From Tellurirhabdus rosea (lineage in GTDB: Bacteria; Bacteroidota; Bacteroidia; Cytophagales; Spirosomataceae), in contig NZ_CP111085.1 of NCBI RefSeq assembly GCF_026278345.1, positions 3,923,501 through 3,987,500 on the forward strand: a DNA stretch of 64,000 nt, given 5' to 3'. How positions within the stretch are numbered: position 1 is the stretch's first letter; the number at the start of each line of letters is the position of its first letter. Of the stretch, positions 1 to 8,680 are shown piece after piece. A program made the translations under genes and the position numbers. The notes under the pieces were generated by a model that made no database searches, was not told the DNA's origin, and saw nothing but the letters and a program-made list of their open reading frames with translations.

Positions 1-1131
1 AGCATTCCAGGCGGTCAGGTCCCGGATGCCCTTCTGATAAAGCCCGTAAGCTACCCGGTGCACGACCCAGACGACGCTAGTATAACTGAGAATGCCCCAG
101 CGGTCGCGGCCCGGGGGAGGCGTATGCTGGCTGATGTGCGTACAGACGGCCTCCACGGCGCTGGCGAGCCGGGGATCACTGCCCGGACGGGCCGCTGCGT
201 CGGATAATTCATGGAGGGTCCGGGCAGACGATTCGTAAAAATAGCGGACGCTGTTGTACAGGGGCCGAAAAAGCAGTTCCGGCATCATCCGGCCCAGATG
301 CTCTTTCACCTTATCCCGGGAGCGTTCGAGTTCTTCGGTCAGCTGACTTTCGTACCGGCGAATGACGGACTGGCTGTCCGGCGCGGCGGGTGTCCCCAGC
401 ATTCGAATGAATTTCTGGATCAGCGGGTGGTCCGCGTAGCGAAACGACCGGGCCTCCTGGAGCAGACGACCGCATAAATTCTCGTTGTACAGGTCTTTTT
501 CCAGCGTCGGCATCCGTTCGTTGAGGAAGGCAAGGACGGCCCCGCTTTCGTCCTGCACCCCTTCCAGGTCCTGCCGCGTTGTTTTTTCCTTTTCAAGGAT
601 TTCGTTGATCCAGTACGTTTTTTCTTCTTCGGACAGCGGAGAGCCGCTTTTTTTCCTTTCCCGCACGTAGACACTTACCTCAAACAGCCCCAGAAGCTCG
701 TTCATGCGGGTGATGGCCTGAGCGCCCGAAAACTGGTCAATAGAGAGGCTCAGGTAGGAGGTCAGCACCATTTCCAGATAATTCAGCCCTTCCTGAAGTT
801 CTCCGTTGAAGCGGATTTCCTTGATCTGCTGACCATCCGGTCGCCGGGGCATCGGTGTATCGTCGAGCACGACCGGAACGACCACCTTGTTGAGTCGGAA
901 GGAAGTCTGAAGTTCCGCCTGGACTCCCTCGGAGGCCGCTGCTTCCTTCGACCAGATGAGCACAACCACGTCCGTTTTCGCCAGCGACTGGTCGATGGCG
1001 GCCTGAATGGGCTGTCCGGGCAGGAGCTGGGCGTAGTCCATCCACACCGTAAAGCCGGATTTTCGGAGACGCTCCATGGCCAGGTTCGCCGCGTATTTGT
1101 TCTGCCAGGAATGAGAGATAAAGACGTTCAT
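1..1131 (-). CDS. TIR-domain protein, C-terminus beyond the window edge
   Basis: The frame starts at 1131 and runs off the left edge without a stop, giving 377 visible residues. Residues 1-110 form a TIR domain: it opens with MNVFISHSW, continues through LRKSGFTVWMDY and VVVLIWS, and has a glutamate at residue 73 in VQAEL, the position of the catalytic Glu of NAD-consuming TIR enzymes. The rest is charged, mostly helical and without membrane segments; I recognise no second domain. Bacterial TIR proteins are often NAD hydrolases or cyclases of anti-phage systems. Any partner gene would lie outside the window, so a defence role is inference. A terminator separates it from the upstream deglycase-like gene, which suggests its own promoter. 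Confidence 0.85.
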   Translation of the reverse strand, partial: MNVFISHSWQNKYAANLAMERLRKSGFTVWMDYAQLLPGQPIQAAIDQSLAKTDVVVLIWSKEAAASEGVQAELQTSFRLNKVVVPVVLDDTPMPRRPDGQQIKEIRFNGELQEGLNYLEMVLTSYLSLSIDQFSGAQAITRMNELLGLFEVSVYVRERKKSGSPLSEEEKTYWINEILEKEKTTRQDLEGVQDESGAVLAFLNERMPTLEKDLYNENLCGRLLQEARSFRYADHPLIQKFIRMLGTPAAPDSQSVIRRYESQLTEELERSRDKVKEHLGRMMPELLFRPLYNSVRYFYESSARTLHELSDAAARPGSDPRLASAVEAVCTHISQHTPPPGRDRWGILSYTSVVWVVHRVAYGLYQKGIRDLTAWNA

Positions 1132-1376
1132 AGCGGGAGCCGGTTAACAAGCTGGAAAGAAAGGTATGTATTTGATTTTGAGATGACAACTATTTTTTGC
1201 CCGCCGGGCAGAAGACAAAATTCGACCGCCGCCGGTTGGTAGTCAATCCCCGGAAAGGGGGAGTCGCCGCCCGCCGAAAACGGCCCTGGGCGGCGTTGGT
1301 TTAGTCGTAAAAGGTCGTAGGGGAAGAAACAGAATCTTGGCTTTGGCGGGCGCGCTTGACCGGGAAGGAAGAGGAC

Positions 1377-1404
1377 AAAAAAAGCCCCGTCGGCTGACGG
1401 GGCT
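1377..1404 (-). terminator. Rho-independent terminator after the PfpI-like gene
   Basis: The stem AGCCCCGTC/GACGGGGCT (1383-1404) is followed on the minus strand by seven T residues. It lies just past the stop of the gene at 1411-1980 and before the TIR gene. The rest of the 1132-1376 gap shows nothing I can name. Confidence 0.85.
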
Positions 1405-1410
1405 TGTCGA

Positions 1411-1980
1411 TCAGGCATGTTGCCGGTCGTGAATGCCTTCCCTAAGTTCCTCCAGCATCTTGCGGTTGAAAGCCGGAATATCGTCGGGGTTTCGGCTGGT
1501 AGTCAGGCCCTGGTCGGTTACGACTTCCTGATCCACCCAGTTGGCCCCGGCGTTGCGGAGGTCGGTCTGGATGGACGGGTAGGAGGTAAGCGTTCTGCCC
1601 CGCACTACATCGGCCTCGATCAGCATCATGGGGGCGTGACAAATCGCCGAAACAGGTTTGTGGGCTTCGAAGAAGTGCCGCACAAACTGCACCGCTTTCG
1701 GTTCCATGCGCAGGTGGTCCGGGTTCATGACGCCGCCGGGCAGCAGTAGCCCGTCGTAGTCGTCCGGGTTCGCCTCGTCCAGCGTCCGGTCGACGGGGAA
1801 GGAGTCGCCCCAGTCTTTTTCGTCCCAGCCCTTTATCTCGCCGCCTTTGGGCGCAATCAGATGCGTTTCGACCCCGGCTTCCTGCAAAGCCTTGCGGGGC
1901 TCGGTCATTTCGACCTGTTCAAAGCCATCCGTGAGCAGAATGGCCACCTTTTTTCCCGCCAGTTTCTGTCGATTTTCCAT
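1411..1980 (-). CDS. PfpI/DJ-1 family protein, protease or deglycase-like
   Basis: 189 residues, the usual length of the class I glutamine amidotransferase-like PfpI/YhbO/DJ-1 group. The nucleophile elbow AICHAPMM places the reactive cysteine at residue 114 with His115 next to it, and the conserved glutamate is in DGFEQVE near residue 21. The LLLPGGVMNPDHLR stretch is typical of the YhbO/PfpI branch. Relatives are described as intracellular proteases or as enzymes that remove glyoxal-type adducts; the sequence alone does not decide which. No signal peptide is visible, so it should be cytoplasmic. It is a single gene closed by its own terminator and is probably part of the stress response. Confidence 0.9.
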   Translation of the reverse strand: MENRQKLAGKKVAILLTDGFEQVEMTEPRKALQEAGVETHLIAPKGGEIKGWDEKDWGDSFPVDRTLDEANPDDYDGLLLPGGVMNPDHLRMEPKAVQFVRHFFEAHKPVSAICHAPMMLIEADVVRGRTLTSYPSIQTDLRNAGANWVDQEVVTDQGLTTSRNPDDIPAFNRKMLEELREGIHDRQHA

Positions 1981-2102
1981 ACCGTTCTTGAGTTAATGTC
2001 TACTTAGTCAACCCATGATGTCGGCGAATGTTTGTGCCAGAAAGGGAAAGCCTCGCTTCCTGATATGAAACTTTGTATCTTTCGTCTTTTCCAAAAACAG
2101 GC

Positions 2103-3425
2103 ATGTACTCACCGAGCGATCTTGAAAACTTACGGGCGGCCAGCCAGCTTTCGCCCGACAATGTCCTCTTACGCAAACTGCTGGCCGACGCCCTGCTGAA
2201 GACCGGTCGGGCGGCGGAAGCCGAAACCGAATACCGGGCGGCGCTCCGGCTGGCACCCGACGATACGGCCCTCAAACTGGGGCTGGCCCGGGCTTTTCAG
2301 CAAAACGGCAAAACCGACGCGGCGCTGGTCGTCCTGGAAGACCTGATTCAGCAGAACAACGCCGAAGCGTATCTGCTGTCCGCCCGCCTGCTGCTGGCCC
2401 AGCGCCAGTTCGCCGAAGCCCGTGACCACTACCAGCGTGCCTGCCTGCTCGACGACCGGCTGGCGGACCCGGCTCTGGAGGCAGAACTGGCGGTCGAAAC
2501 GGACCGGATTCCGCTCGCGGCCGGACCGGAGGAGACCGGCGAATTTAGGCTGGAAAGTCAGAAACCAACGATTTCGTTTGCCGACGTGGGCGGCATGGAC
2601 GCGGTGAAAGAGGAAATCGCGCTCAAGATTATCTTCCCGCTCAAACACCCGGACCTTTACAAAAGCTACGGCAAGCGGACCGGCGGCGGTATTCTGCTGT
2701 ATGGCCCTCCCGGCTGCGGCAAAACCTACCTGGCCCGGGCGACGGCCGGCGAAATCAGCGCCTCGTTTATTTCGGTCGGCCTGAACGATATTCTGGACAT
2801 GTGGATCGGGGCCAGCGAACGTAATCTGCACGATGTCTTCGAACAGGCCCGTCGGCAGGCTCCGTGCGTGCTGTTCTTCGACGAAGTGGACGCGCTGGGA
2901 GCGAGCCGCAACGACATGCGCAAAACGGCCGGTCGCACGGTGATCAACCAGTTTCTCGACGAACTCGACGGGGTACGCCATGCCAACGACGGGGTGCTGG
3001 TTCTGGCCGCGACCAATACGCCCTGGTACCTCGACAGTGCTTTCCGGCGACCGGGGCGCTTCGACCGGCTCATCTTCGTGGCCCCGCCCGATGCGTCGGC
3101 CCGGGAGGAAATCCTGCGTCTCCAGCTGCGCGAACTGCCCGCCGCCGACGTGGACGTAACGGCCGTTGCCCGCAAAACCGAAACCTTCTCCGGAGCCGAC
3201 CTCCAGGCCGTGGTAGACCGGGCTGTGGAGCGGAAATTGCTGGAAGCCATGAAGGCGGGTCGCCCCGTGCCCGTCACAACGGCGGATTTGCTGGATGCCG
3301 TCAAAGCCCATCGCCCGACCGTGCGGGAGTGGTTTTCGTCTGCCAAGAATTACGCCCTGTACGCCAACGAAGCCGGTCAGTACGAACCCGTGCTCAGTTT
3401 CATGAAAACGCAGAAGTGGCTCTAA
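2103..3425 (+). CDS. TPR repeat AAA+ ATPase
   Basis: 440 residues from the ATG at 2103. A TTG 30 nt upstream is in frame, but it overlaps a promoter-like TATCTTTC at 2076-2083, so I prefer the ATG. Residues 1-130 hold about three to four TPR units (for example the one around LFADALLKTGRAAEAETEYR-like helices). Residues 155-400 are a classic AAA module: Walker A GPPGCGKT at about 201, Walker B VLFFDEVDALG at about 256, and a second region of homology ending RRPGRFDR near 320, close to Cdc48/katanin-type ATPases. There is no membrane segment. It is followed after 74 nt by a TPR membrane protein, so the two may work together in protein remodelling. I know no named equivalent. Confidence 0.85.
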   Translation: MYSPSDLENLRAASQLSPDNVLLRKLLADALLKTGRAAEAETEYRAALRLAPDDTALKLGLARAFQQNGKTDAALVVLEDLIQQNNAEAYLLSARLLLAQRQFAEARDHYQRACLLDDRLADPALEAELAVETDRIPLAAGPEETGEFRLESQKPTISFADVGGMDAVKEEIALKIIFPLKHPDLYKSYGKRTGGGILLYGPPGCGKTYLARATAGEISASFISVGLNDILDMWIGASERNLHDVFEQARRQAPCVLFFDEVDALGASRNDMRKTAGRTVINQFLDELDGVRHANDGVLVLAATNTPWYLDSAFRRPGRFDRLIFVAPPDASAREEILRLQLRELPAADVDVTAVARKTETFSGADLQAVVDRAVERKLLEAMKAGRPVPVTTADLLDAVKAHRPTVREWFSSAKNYALYANEAGQYEPVLSFMKTQKWL

Positions 3426-3499
3426 ACCTGCCGGGGCTAATCTCAACGCTATAACATAAATCCTGTCAGGACTTACGGCCGCTGACAGGGGTAGAAAAT

Positions 3500-4765
3500 A
3501 TGCTCACCGAACCTACACTCGAACGCGGCCGACTGCTGTACAGCCAGGGCCGCTACCATCAGGCCCTGACGGCCTTCAGGAATGTACTCACCGTTGATCC
3601 GGGGAACCCGGAAGCCATGCTGATGCTGGCCTATACCCTCATCCAGCTGGAACAGCCAGCCGAAGCGCTGGACGTTGCCAATGATCTGCTCAGGCAGTGG
3701 CCCGACCAGGCGGTGGTGCTCGACCTGAAAGCCCGCGCTTATCTGGGCCTGAAGCAGCCGAAGGAAGCCCTGCGGAGCGCTCAGGAAGCCATTCACCTCG
3801 ACCCGTCCGATGCGGACTACTGGGGGACGGCCAGCCTGATTCACTATCAGGAAAAAGATTTCAGCGATGCCCTGCACCATGCCGAACAGGGCCTGCAGCT
3901 GGACCCCAGCCAGGAAGTCTGCCTCAATATCCGGAACCTTTGTCTGGCCAAACTCGGCCGGTCCGACGAACTGCCCGTTTCCATCGAAGAAACGCTGGCG
4001 GAAGACCCCGGCAGCGCCTTTAGTCATGCCAGTGCGGGCTGGGCGCTGCTCGAAAAAGGCGACCACCGGAAAGCCCGGGAGCATTTTGCCGAAGCCCTGC
4101 GCCTTGAACCCGGAATGACCTGGGCCGAGGCGGGTATGCTCGAAGCCCTGAAGGCCAAAAATCCGCTGTTCCGGATTTTCCTGAAGTATTATTTCTGGAT
4201 GGCAAACTTGAAAGGCCAGCAGCAGTGGGCCGTCATCATCGGTAGCTTTGTGGGGATCCGCTTCCTGAATTCGCTCGACAGCTCGGTGCTGGCTATCGAA
4301 CTGGCGCAGGTGGCCGTGATGCTGTTTGTCTGGCTGACCTGGTTTGCCGATCCGCTGTTCAACGTCCTGATGCTGGCGGACGCCCAGGGGCGACACCTGC
4401 TTTCGGACCGGAAACGGGCGATGTACCGGTACGTGGCTGTTCTGCTACCCCTCAGTTTTGTGGCGGCGCTGACGGGCTATCTGGCCGAATCGATGAACAG
4501 CTTCGGGATGGCTACGCTGTTTCTGGGCGGCCTGATGGGGCTCGGACTGGTGCTGCCGCTCAGTGCCTGGATTGAGGCGGATATTTATAAAAATCGCTCC
4601 CGACTCCGGCTGATGCTTTTCATCATGAGCCTGACGGCCGTTGTGGCCCTCGTTCTGCTCATTGGCGGCAAGGGCGAAGGAATGATTCTGTTCAACCTCT
4701 TTACCGTCGAATTGATCCTCTTTATGTTCTTCCGGAATTTTCTGCTTATTGAAAAGAACGATTAA
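3500..4765 (+). CDS. TPR protein with C-terminal membrane domain
   Basis: 421 residues. The first 230 carry five or six TPR units (LLYSQGRYHQALTAFRNVL starts the first; later ones follow at about 34-residue spacing). From about residue 245 there are around five hydrophobic segments, ending with ILFMFFRNFLLIEKND. The TPRs should therefore face the cytoplasm on a membrane anchor. It lies 74 nt behind the TPR-AAA+ ATPase in the same direction and shares a terminator, so one transcript is likely. TPR domains on both proteins suggest that they meet each other or share clients. I do not recognise the membrane domain as a known transporter. Confidence 0.8.
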   Translation: MLTEPTLERGRLLYSQGRYHQALTAFRNVLTVDPGNPEAMLMLAYTLIQLEQPAEALDVANDLLRQWPDQAVVLDLKARAYLGLKQPKEALRSAQEAIHLDPSDADYWGTASLIHYQEKDFSDALHHAEQGLQLDPSQEVCLNIRNLCLAKLGRSDELPVSIEETLAEDPGSAFSHASAGWALLEKGDHRKAREHFAEALRLEPGMTWAEAGMLEALKAKNPLFRIFLKYYFWMANLKGQQQWAVIIGSFVGIRFLNSLDSSVLAIELAQVAVMLFVWLTWFADPLFNVLMLADAQGRHLLSDRKRAMYRYVAVLLPLSFVAALTGYLAESMNSFGMATLFLGGLMGLGLVLPLSAWIEADIYKNRSRLRLMLFIMSLTAVVALVLLIGGKGEGMILFNLFTVELILFMFFRNFLLIEKND

Positions 4766-4785
4766 CGACGCGTTTGCCGACTATG

Positions 4786-4820
4786 AAAAATCCCCGCCAG
4801 AGCCTCTGGCGGGGATTTTT
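4786..4820. terminator. Bidirectional terminator
   Basis: A perfect stem (TCCCCGCCAGAG paired with CTCTGGCGGGGA) is flanked by A5 on the left and T5 on the right, so it works in both directions. It serves the TPR membrane protein on the plus strand and the convergent PepSY gene, which ends at 4824. Confidence 0.92.
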
Positions 4821-4823
4821 AGG

Positions 4824-5969
4824 TTATAAGGTCGCGCCGGACGACTGCCGGACTTTCCGGCGATTCCCCGCCGGGCGGGAACGGGATTCCAGCGTTTTAC
4901 AGGCTTTCTGCCGTCGTCCCCACCAGACGAGGAAGCCGCTGACGGGCAGCGAAGCCGAAAACAGACTGGCAAAGAACGCCAGTATTTTGCCGGGAAGCCC
5001 CAGAACCTGCCCCGTGTGCAAATCGTAGTTGGTGTGGCGGAAAAGCTCCCCTTTCGTGAATCGGTCGTACCGTTTTTCGTGCAGCACCGCTCCGGTATAC
5101 TGGTCGAAGGTCAGCATGTTGTATTTGCGGTAAATGGCGGATTTGTCGTACCGGACCTGGACGCGGATGGTCGAGACGGAGTCGGTGGGGAAGTAGACGT
5201 AGGATTGCTCGCCGCCCGGAAACTGCCGGTGAATCTGGGCAAACGCCCGGTCTACCGGAATGCTGGCCGCGCCGGGCTGGTAGGTGGAGAAAACCTTGCT
5301 GCGGTCGCGGGGTTTGCCGTCGAGGAGGTAGAAAATGCTGTTTTCCCACCATTGCCAGGCCCAGACAAGACCCGTCATGGAGATGACCAGCAGAAAAATC
5401 AGGGCGTAAAAACCGCCGACGCTGTGCAGATCGTAATTGACGCGCCGCCAGCGGGCATTCCACTTGATACTGAACTTCTGTTTAAAGGCTTTTTTGTAAC
5501 GCGGCCACCAGAGAACAAGTCCCGAAAGCAGCAGAAAGAGGTACATCAGCACCGAAACGCCGACAATTCGCTTGCCCACCTCACCAAGCAGCAGGTTCCG
5601 GTGGAGCTGCTCGACCACGTGAAAAAACTCCGTTTTCTCCTCCTGAACGCCCAGTACCTGACCCGTGTACGGATTGACGCCAGCCACCTTGTCTTTTTTG
5701 AGATGAACCAGAACGGCGCGGTCGGGGCGATGCTCGATGGTCATGGATTCAATCCTGGCGTCGGGAAGCTGGCGGTTGACGGCCGCGGCAAGTTGGCCGG
5801 GCGTCAGAAACGGCCGGGACTCGGCCGTTACGATCCGCTCATTTCGGTAAAAAAACAGCCGAAGTTCTTCCTCAAACACGTACAGACAGCCCGTCAGACT
5901 TACAATCAGAACAACCAGTCCGGAGGCCAGACCAAGCCAAAGGTGTAACTTCCCTAGAATCTGTTTCAT
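4824..5969 (-). CDS. PepSY-associated membrane protein
   Basis: 381 residues with the layout of PepSY_TM proteins: a first membrane helix right at the N-terminus (LWLGLASGLVVLIVSLTGCL), a periplasmic PepSY-like part at about 60-120, two more helices around 150 and 195, a second periplasmic part, and a last helix at about 335-350 followed by a basic tail. The HLWLGL opening is typical of the family. Members are usually encoded beside TonB-dependent siderophore receptors and are thought to help ferric-siderophore reduction or uptake. Here it is divergent from such a receptor across 158 nt, which supports an iron role. Confidence 0.88.
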   Translation of the reverse strand: MKQILGKLHLWLGLASGLVVLIVSLTGCLYVFEEELRLFFYRNERIVTAESRPFLTPGQLAAAVNRQLPDARIESMTIEHRPDRAVLVHLKKDKVAGVNPYTGQVLGVQEEKTEFFHVVEQLHRNLLLGEVGKRIVGVSVLMYLFLLLSGLVLWWPRYKKAFKQKFSIKWNARWRRVNYDLHSVGGFYALIFLLVISMTGLVWAWQWWENSIFYLLDGKPRDRSKVFSTYQPGAASIPVDRAFAQIHRQFPGGEQSYVYFPTDSVSTIRVQVRYDKSAIYRKYNMLTFDQYTGAVLHEKRYDRFTKGELFRHTNYDLHTGQVLGLPGKILAFFASLFSASLPVSGFLVWWGRRQKACKTLESRSRPAGNRRKVRQSSGATL

Positions 5970-6061
5970 ACGAGGCTGCTTTCGTCTTTGCGTTGGAATG
6001 CGAATGGAGTCGTAAAAGTGGCGTTTAATTAGAATAATTCAAAATAATTGACCGTTTTGTT

Positions 6062-6091
6062 TTGAATGGTTCTAAATAGACTCTAGGTTTG
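6062..6091 (+). promoter_or_regulatory. Bacteroidota-type promoter of the siderophore receptor
   Basis: TTG at 6062-6064, a spacer of 19 nt, and TAGGTTTG at 6084-6091 match the Bacteroidota housekeeping consensus TTG-N19-TAnnTTTG exactly. It lies 36 nt before the receptor start. I found no clear Fur box in the divergent spacer, although the AT-rich stretch at 6026-6060 is where one would be expected. Confidence 0.75.
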
Positions 6092-6127
6092 TAACCGAAT
6101 TTGACCTCGGACAAACCAAATCCAGAT

Positions 6128-8587
6128 ATGATGAGTAAGCAGGTTCTACTGACTGTACTGTTTACGTGGGTAATTTTCGCCACCGCCTTTGCCCAGACGT
6201 CCCGGCTCGAAGGACGAGTGTCGGATGCCCAGAACCGGCCGGTTGTCGGCTTCAGCCTCCAGCTAAAAGGCACCCGATACGGCACTGTGACGGACAGCGA
6301 CGGGGCTTTCCGGCTCACCGACCTGCCCGCGGGCGAATACCGGCTGCTTGGCTCAGGGGTCGGGTTCCGCCGCTTCGACCAGGCCGTGCAACTGACGGAC
6401 GGGCAAACGACCACGCTGGCGCTGACCGCCACCGAGCAGATGGAAGAACTGCAAACGGTAGAAATTACCGGTCGCCGCGAAACGGATTACAAAACCGACC
6501 TCTCGTTCGTCGCCACCAAAACGGCCACGGCGCTGAAGGACATTCCGCAGTCGGTTAGTTACATCACCAAAGAACTGCTTCAGGATCAGGCTATTTTCCG
6601 GCTCAACGAAGCTGTGAAGAACTTCAGCGGGGTCAACCAGTTTTCGTTTTACAACGACCTGACCATCCGCGGGCACCGCGTATCGGGCGGCGACAACTAC
6701 GCGTCGCTGGTCAACGGGCTGCGGTCGAACTCCAGCTTCTGGAAGCAGAATCTGACGCCGCATCTGGAACGGGTGGAAGTCATCAAAGGTCCGGCTTCGG
6801 CCCTGTTTGGCAACACCTCGCCGGGCGGCACCATCAACCGGGTCACCAAAAAACCGCTGGACGAAGCCCGGCAATCGCTGAGCTTTTCGGTCGGTAGTTT
6901 CAATACGTTCCGGTCGCTGGCGGATTTTACCGGACCCATGAACGAGCAGAAAACGCTGCTGTACCGGCTCAATCTCGGCTACGAGAACGCCATGAGCTTC
7001 CGGGACCTGCAATACGATAAAAACCTGATTGTGGCGCCGTCCGTCACGTTCCTGCCCAGCGACCGGACCCGCCTGAACTTCGATGTGGTCTACCAGAACT
7101 CGAACGGCCGCCTCGACCGGGGGCAGGCGGTGCTGGGCAACGGCGACCTGTACTCCGTCCCCATTTCCCGCTCGCTCAACCGCACCAACGACTACCTGAA
7201 GGAAGAAACGTACAACATCACGCTGTCGCTCAACCACCGGTTCAACGAACACATCAGTTTCAACTCGGCCTACATGAAAACGGGTTATGAGGAAGACCTG
7301 CTCGAACACCGCTCGGCGAACACCTACGCCAAGGACGGAGCGGGGCAGAACATCCCGAATCTGGTGGAAATGCAGGTGTTTATCCGCCAGCGGCGCTGGT
7401 TCGACGACAATATTTCCAATTATTTCAACCTTGATTTTGCCACCGGCAAACTGGCGCACCGGCTCGTGATCGGCTACGATTATGCGCAGCAGAAACTGGC
7501 TCCCGGCGGCTCGCAGCTGGTGGCCCGGGGCTACCGCAACGCCGCCAATACCGGCGCAATCAACACCTTCAATCCGGCCAGAGCCAAAGATTACCTGCTC
7601 GACAGCCAGGGGGCTCCGGTGCCGAACGTGGCGCATTTCAACCTGACCGAGGCGAATCCGTACTACATGGCGGACATGAGCAAGTACTTCTACAGCCGCA
7701 CCGATTATCCGCCTACCTTCTACTACACGCAGGGCTTTTACGCGCAGAATCAGATGAGCATCGGCAAGCTGAAGGTGCTGGCGGGCTTCCGGCAGGATTA
7801 TTTTACGGAAGTCGTTGAGTACAAAACGGCGAAAGAGCGGAAAGTGAAGCAGCAGGCGCTGATTCCGCGGCTCGGCCTGGTGTACAGCCTGACGCCCAAC
7901 ATCAACGCCTACGCCACCTACGTGAAAGGGTACCAGCCGCAGGTGGCTACCACGATTGCCAACCCGAACGCGGGCGGCCCGTTCGACCCGCTGGTGAGCC
8001 GGCTGGTGGAAGGCGGCTTCAAGAGCGAATGGTTCGACAAACGCCTGAACGTGACGGCTTCGGTCTACAACCTCGAACTGAACGGGACGCTGTACCCAGC
8101 CAACCAGCCCAACCAGCCGGACCTGCTTACGCAGGTTGGGCAGGAAGTGGCCAAAGGGGTCGAACTGGACGTCATCGGGCAGATTGCCACGAACTGGAAC
8201 GTCGTGCTGAACTACGCCTACAACGACGCAACGATCACCCGTAGCACGACCGAAAGCCAGATTGGGCAGCAAAAACCCAATGCGCCGAAGCACCAGGGCA
8301 ATTTCTGGACGAAATATGTGGTAAGCAGCGGACCCCTTCAGGGTATCGGCATTGGCGTGGGCGGTAACTTTGTCGGGAAGCGACTCACGTCGCTGAACAC
8401 GGCGCAGAGCACGCCCGCCTACGAGGTCTTTAACGCGGCGCTCTATTACCAGATGAAGAAGTTTCAGATTCAGGTCAATGTCAACAACCTCGCGGACAAG
8501 ACCTACTGGGTGGGCGGCTACGACTACATCCGCCTGTTCCCCGGCGCCCCACGAAATTTCCTGGCCACGGTAGGATACACGTTTTAA
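6128..8587 (+). CDS. TonB-dependent siderophore receptor
   Basis: 819 residues. I place the start at the ATG at 6128, which gives a clean signal peptide ending ATAFAQ; an upstream in-frame start would add nine polar residues. After the signal come a carboxypeptidase-regulatory-like domain (LEGRVSDAQNRPVVGFSLQL, about 25-110), a plug domain (LKDIPQSVSYITKELLQDQ to VIKGPASALFGNTSPGGTIN, about 140-250) and a 22-strand barrel ending in an aromatic residue (VGYTF). The plug motifs and the NAYATYVKGY barrel motif place it with ferric-siderophore receptors of the FhuE/FpvA type. It carries a promoter of its own and is divergent from the PepSY protein. The substrate cannot be named. Confidence 0.93.
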   Translation: MMSKQVLLTVLFTWVIFATAFAQTSRLEGRVSDAQNRPVVGFSLQLKGTRYGTVTDSDGAFRLTDLPAGEYRLLGSGVGFRRFDQAVQLTDGQTTTLALTATEQMEELQTVEITGRRETDYKTDLSFVATKTATALKDIPQSVSYITKELLQDQAIFRLNEAVKNFSGVNQFSFYNDLTIRGHRVSGGDNYASLVNGLRSNSSFWKQNLTPHLERVEVIKGPASALFGNTSPGGTINRVTKKPLDEARQSLSFSVGSFNTFRSLADFTGPMNEQKTLLYRLNLGYENAMSFRDLQYDKNLIVAPSVTFLPSDRTRLNFDVVYQNSNGRLDRGQAVLGNGDLYSVPISRSLNRTNDYLKEETYNITLSLNHRFNEHISFNSAYMKTGYEEDLLEHRSANTYAKDGAGQNIPNLVEMQVFIRQRRWFDDNISNYFNLDFATGKLAHRLVIGYDYAQQKLAPGGSQLVARGYRNAANTGAINTFNPARAKDYLLDSQGAPVPNVAHFNLTEANPYYMADMSKYFYSRTDYPPTFYYTQGFYAQNQMSIGKLKVLAGFRQDYFTEVVEYKTAKERKVKQQALIPRLGLVYSLTPNINAYATYVKGYQPQVATTIANPNAGGPFDPLVSRLVEGGFKSEWFDKRLNVTASVYNLELNGTLYPANQPNQPDLLTQVGQEVAKGVELDVIGQIATNWNVVLNYAYNDATITRSTTESQIGQQKPNAPKHQGNFWTKYVVSSGPLQGIGIGVGGNFVGKRLTSLNTAQSTPAYEVFNAALYYQMKKFQIQVNVNNLADKTYWVGGYDYIRLFPGAPRNFLATVGYTF

Positions 8588-8680
8588 TAGTCGTAAACAG
8601 TCATAAGTCGTAAACGATGCTTCGCTGATGTTGAATTGAGGCGAAGCGCCGCTTACGACTTATGACTGATTACGACTATT
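8586..8680. repeat. Long word-repeat hairpin between convergent genes
   Basis: The arms 8586-8613 and 8653-8680 pair over 28 nt with one mismatch and are made of the word AGTCGTAA/AGTCATAA. An inner GC stem GCTTCGC/GCGAAGC (8619-8625, 8641-8647) follows. The hairpin starts in the stop codon of the receptor and ends past the stop codon (TAG) of the convergent protease, and T5 follows at 8679. It probably ends transcription from both sides. Confidence 0.9.

Noticed and set aside
2169-3446. Long open frame on the minus strand opposite the TPR-AAA+ gene
   Set aside because: It is a shadow of the real gene in GC-rich sequence: composition is Arg/Gly/Gln-rich and no domain appears. The same holds for the long opposite frames at 6353-8293, 55264-57675, 28181-29977 and 12469-13818.
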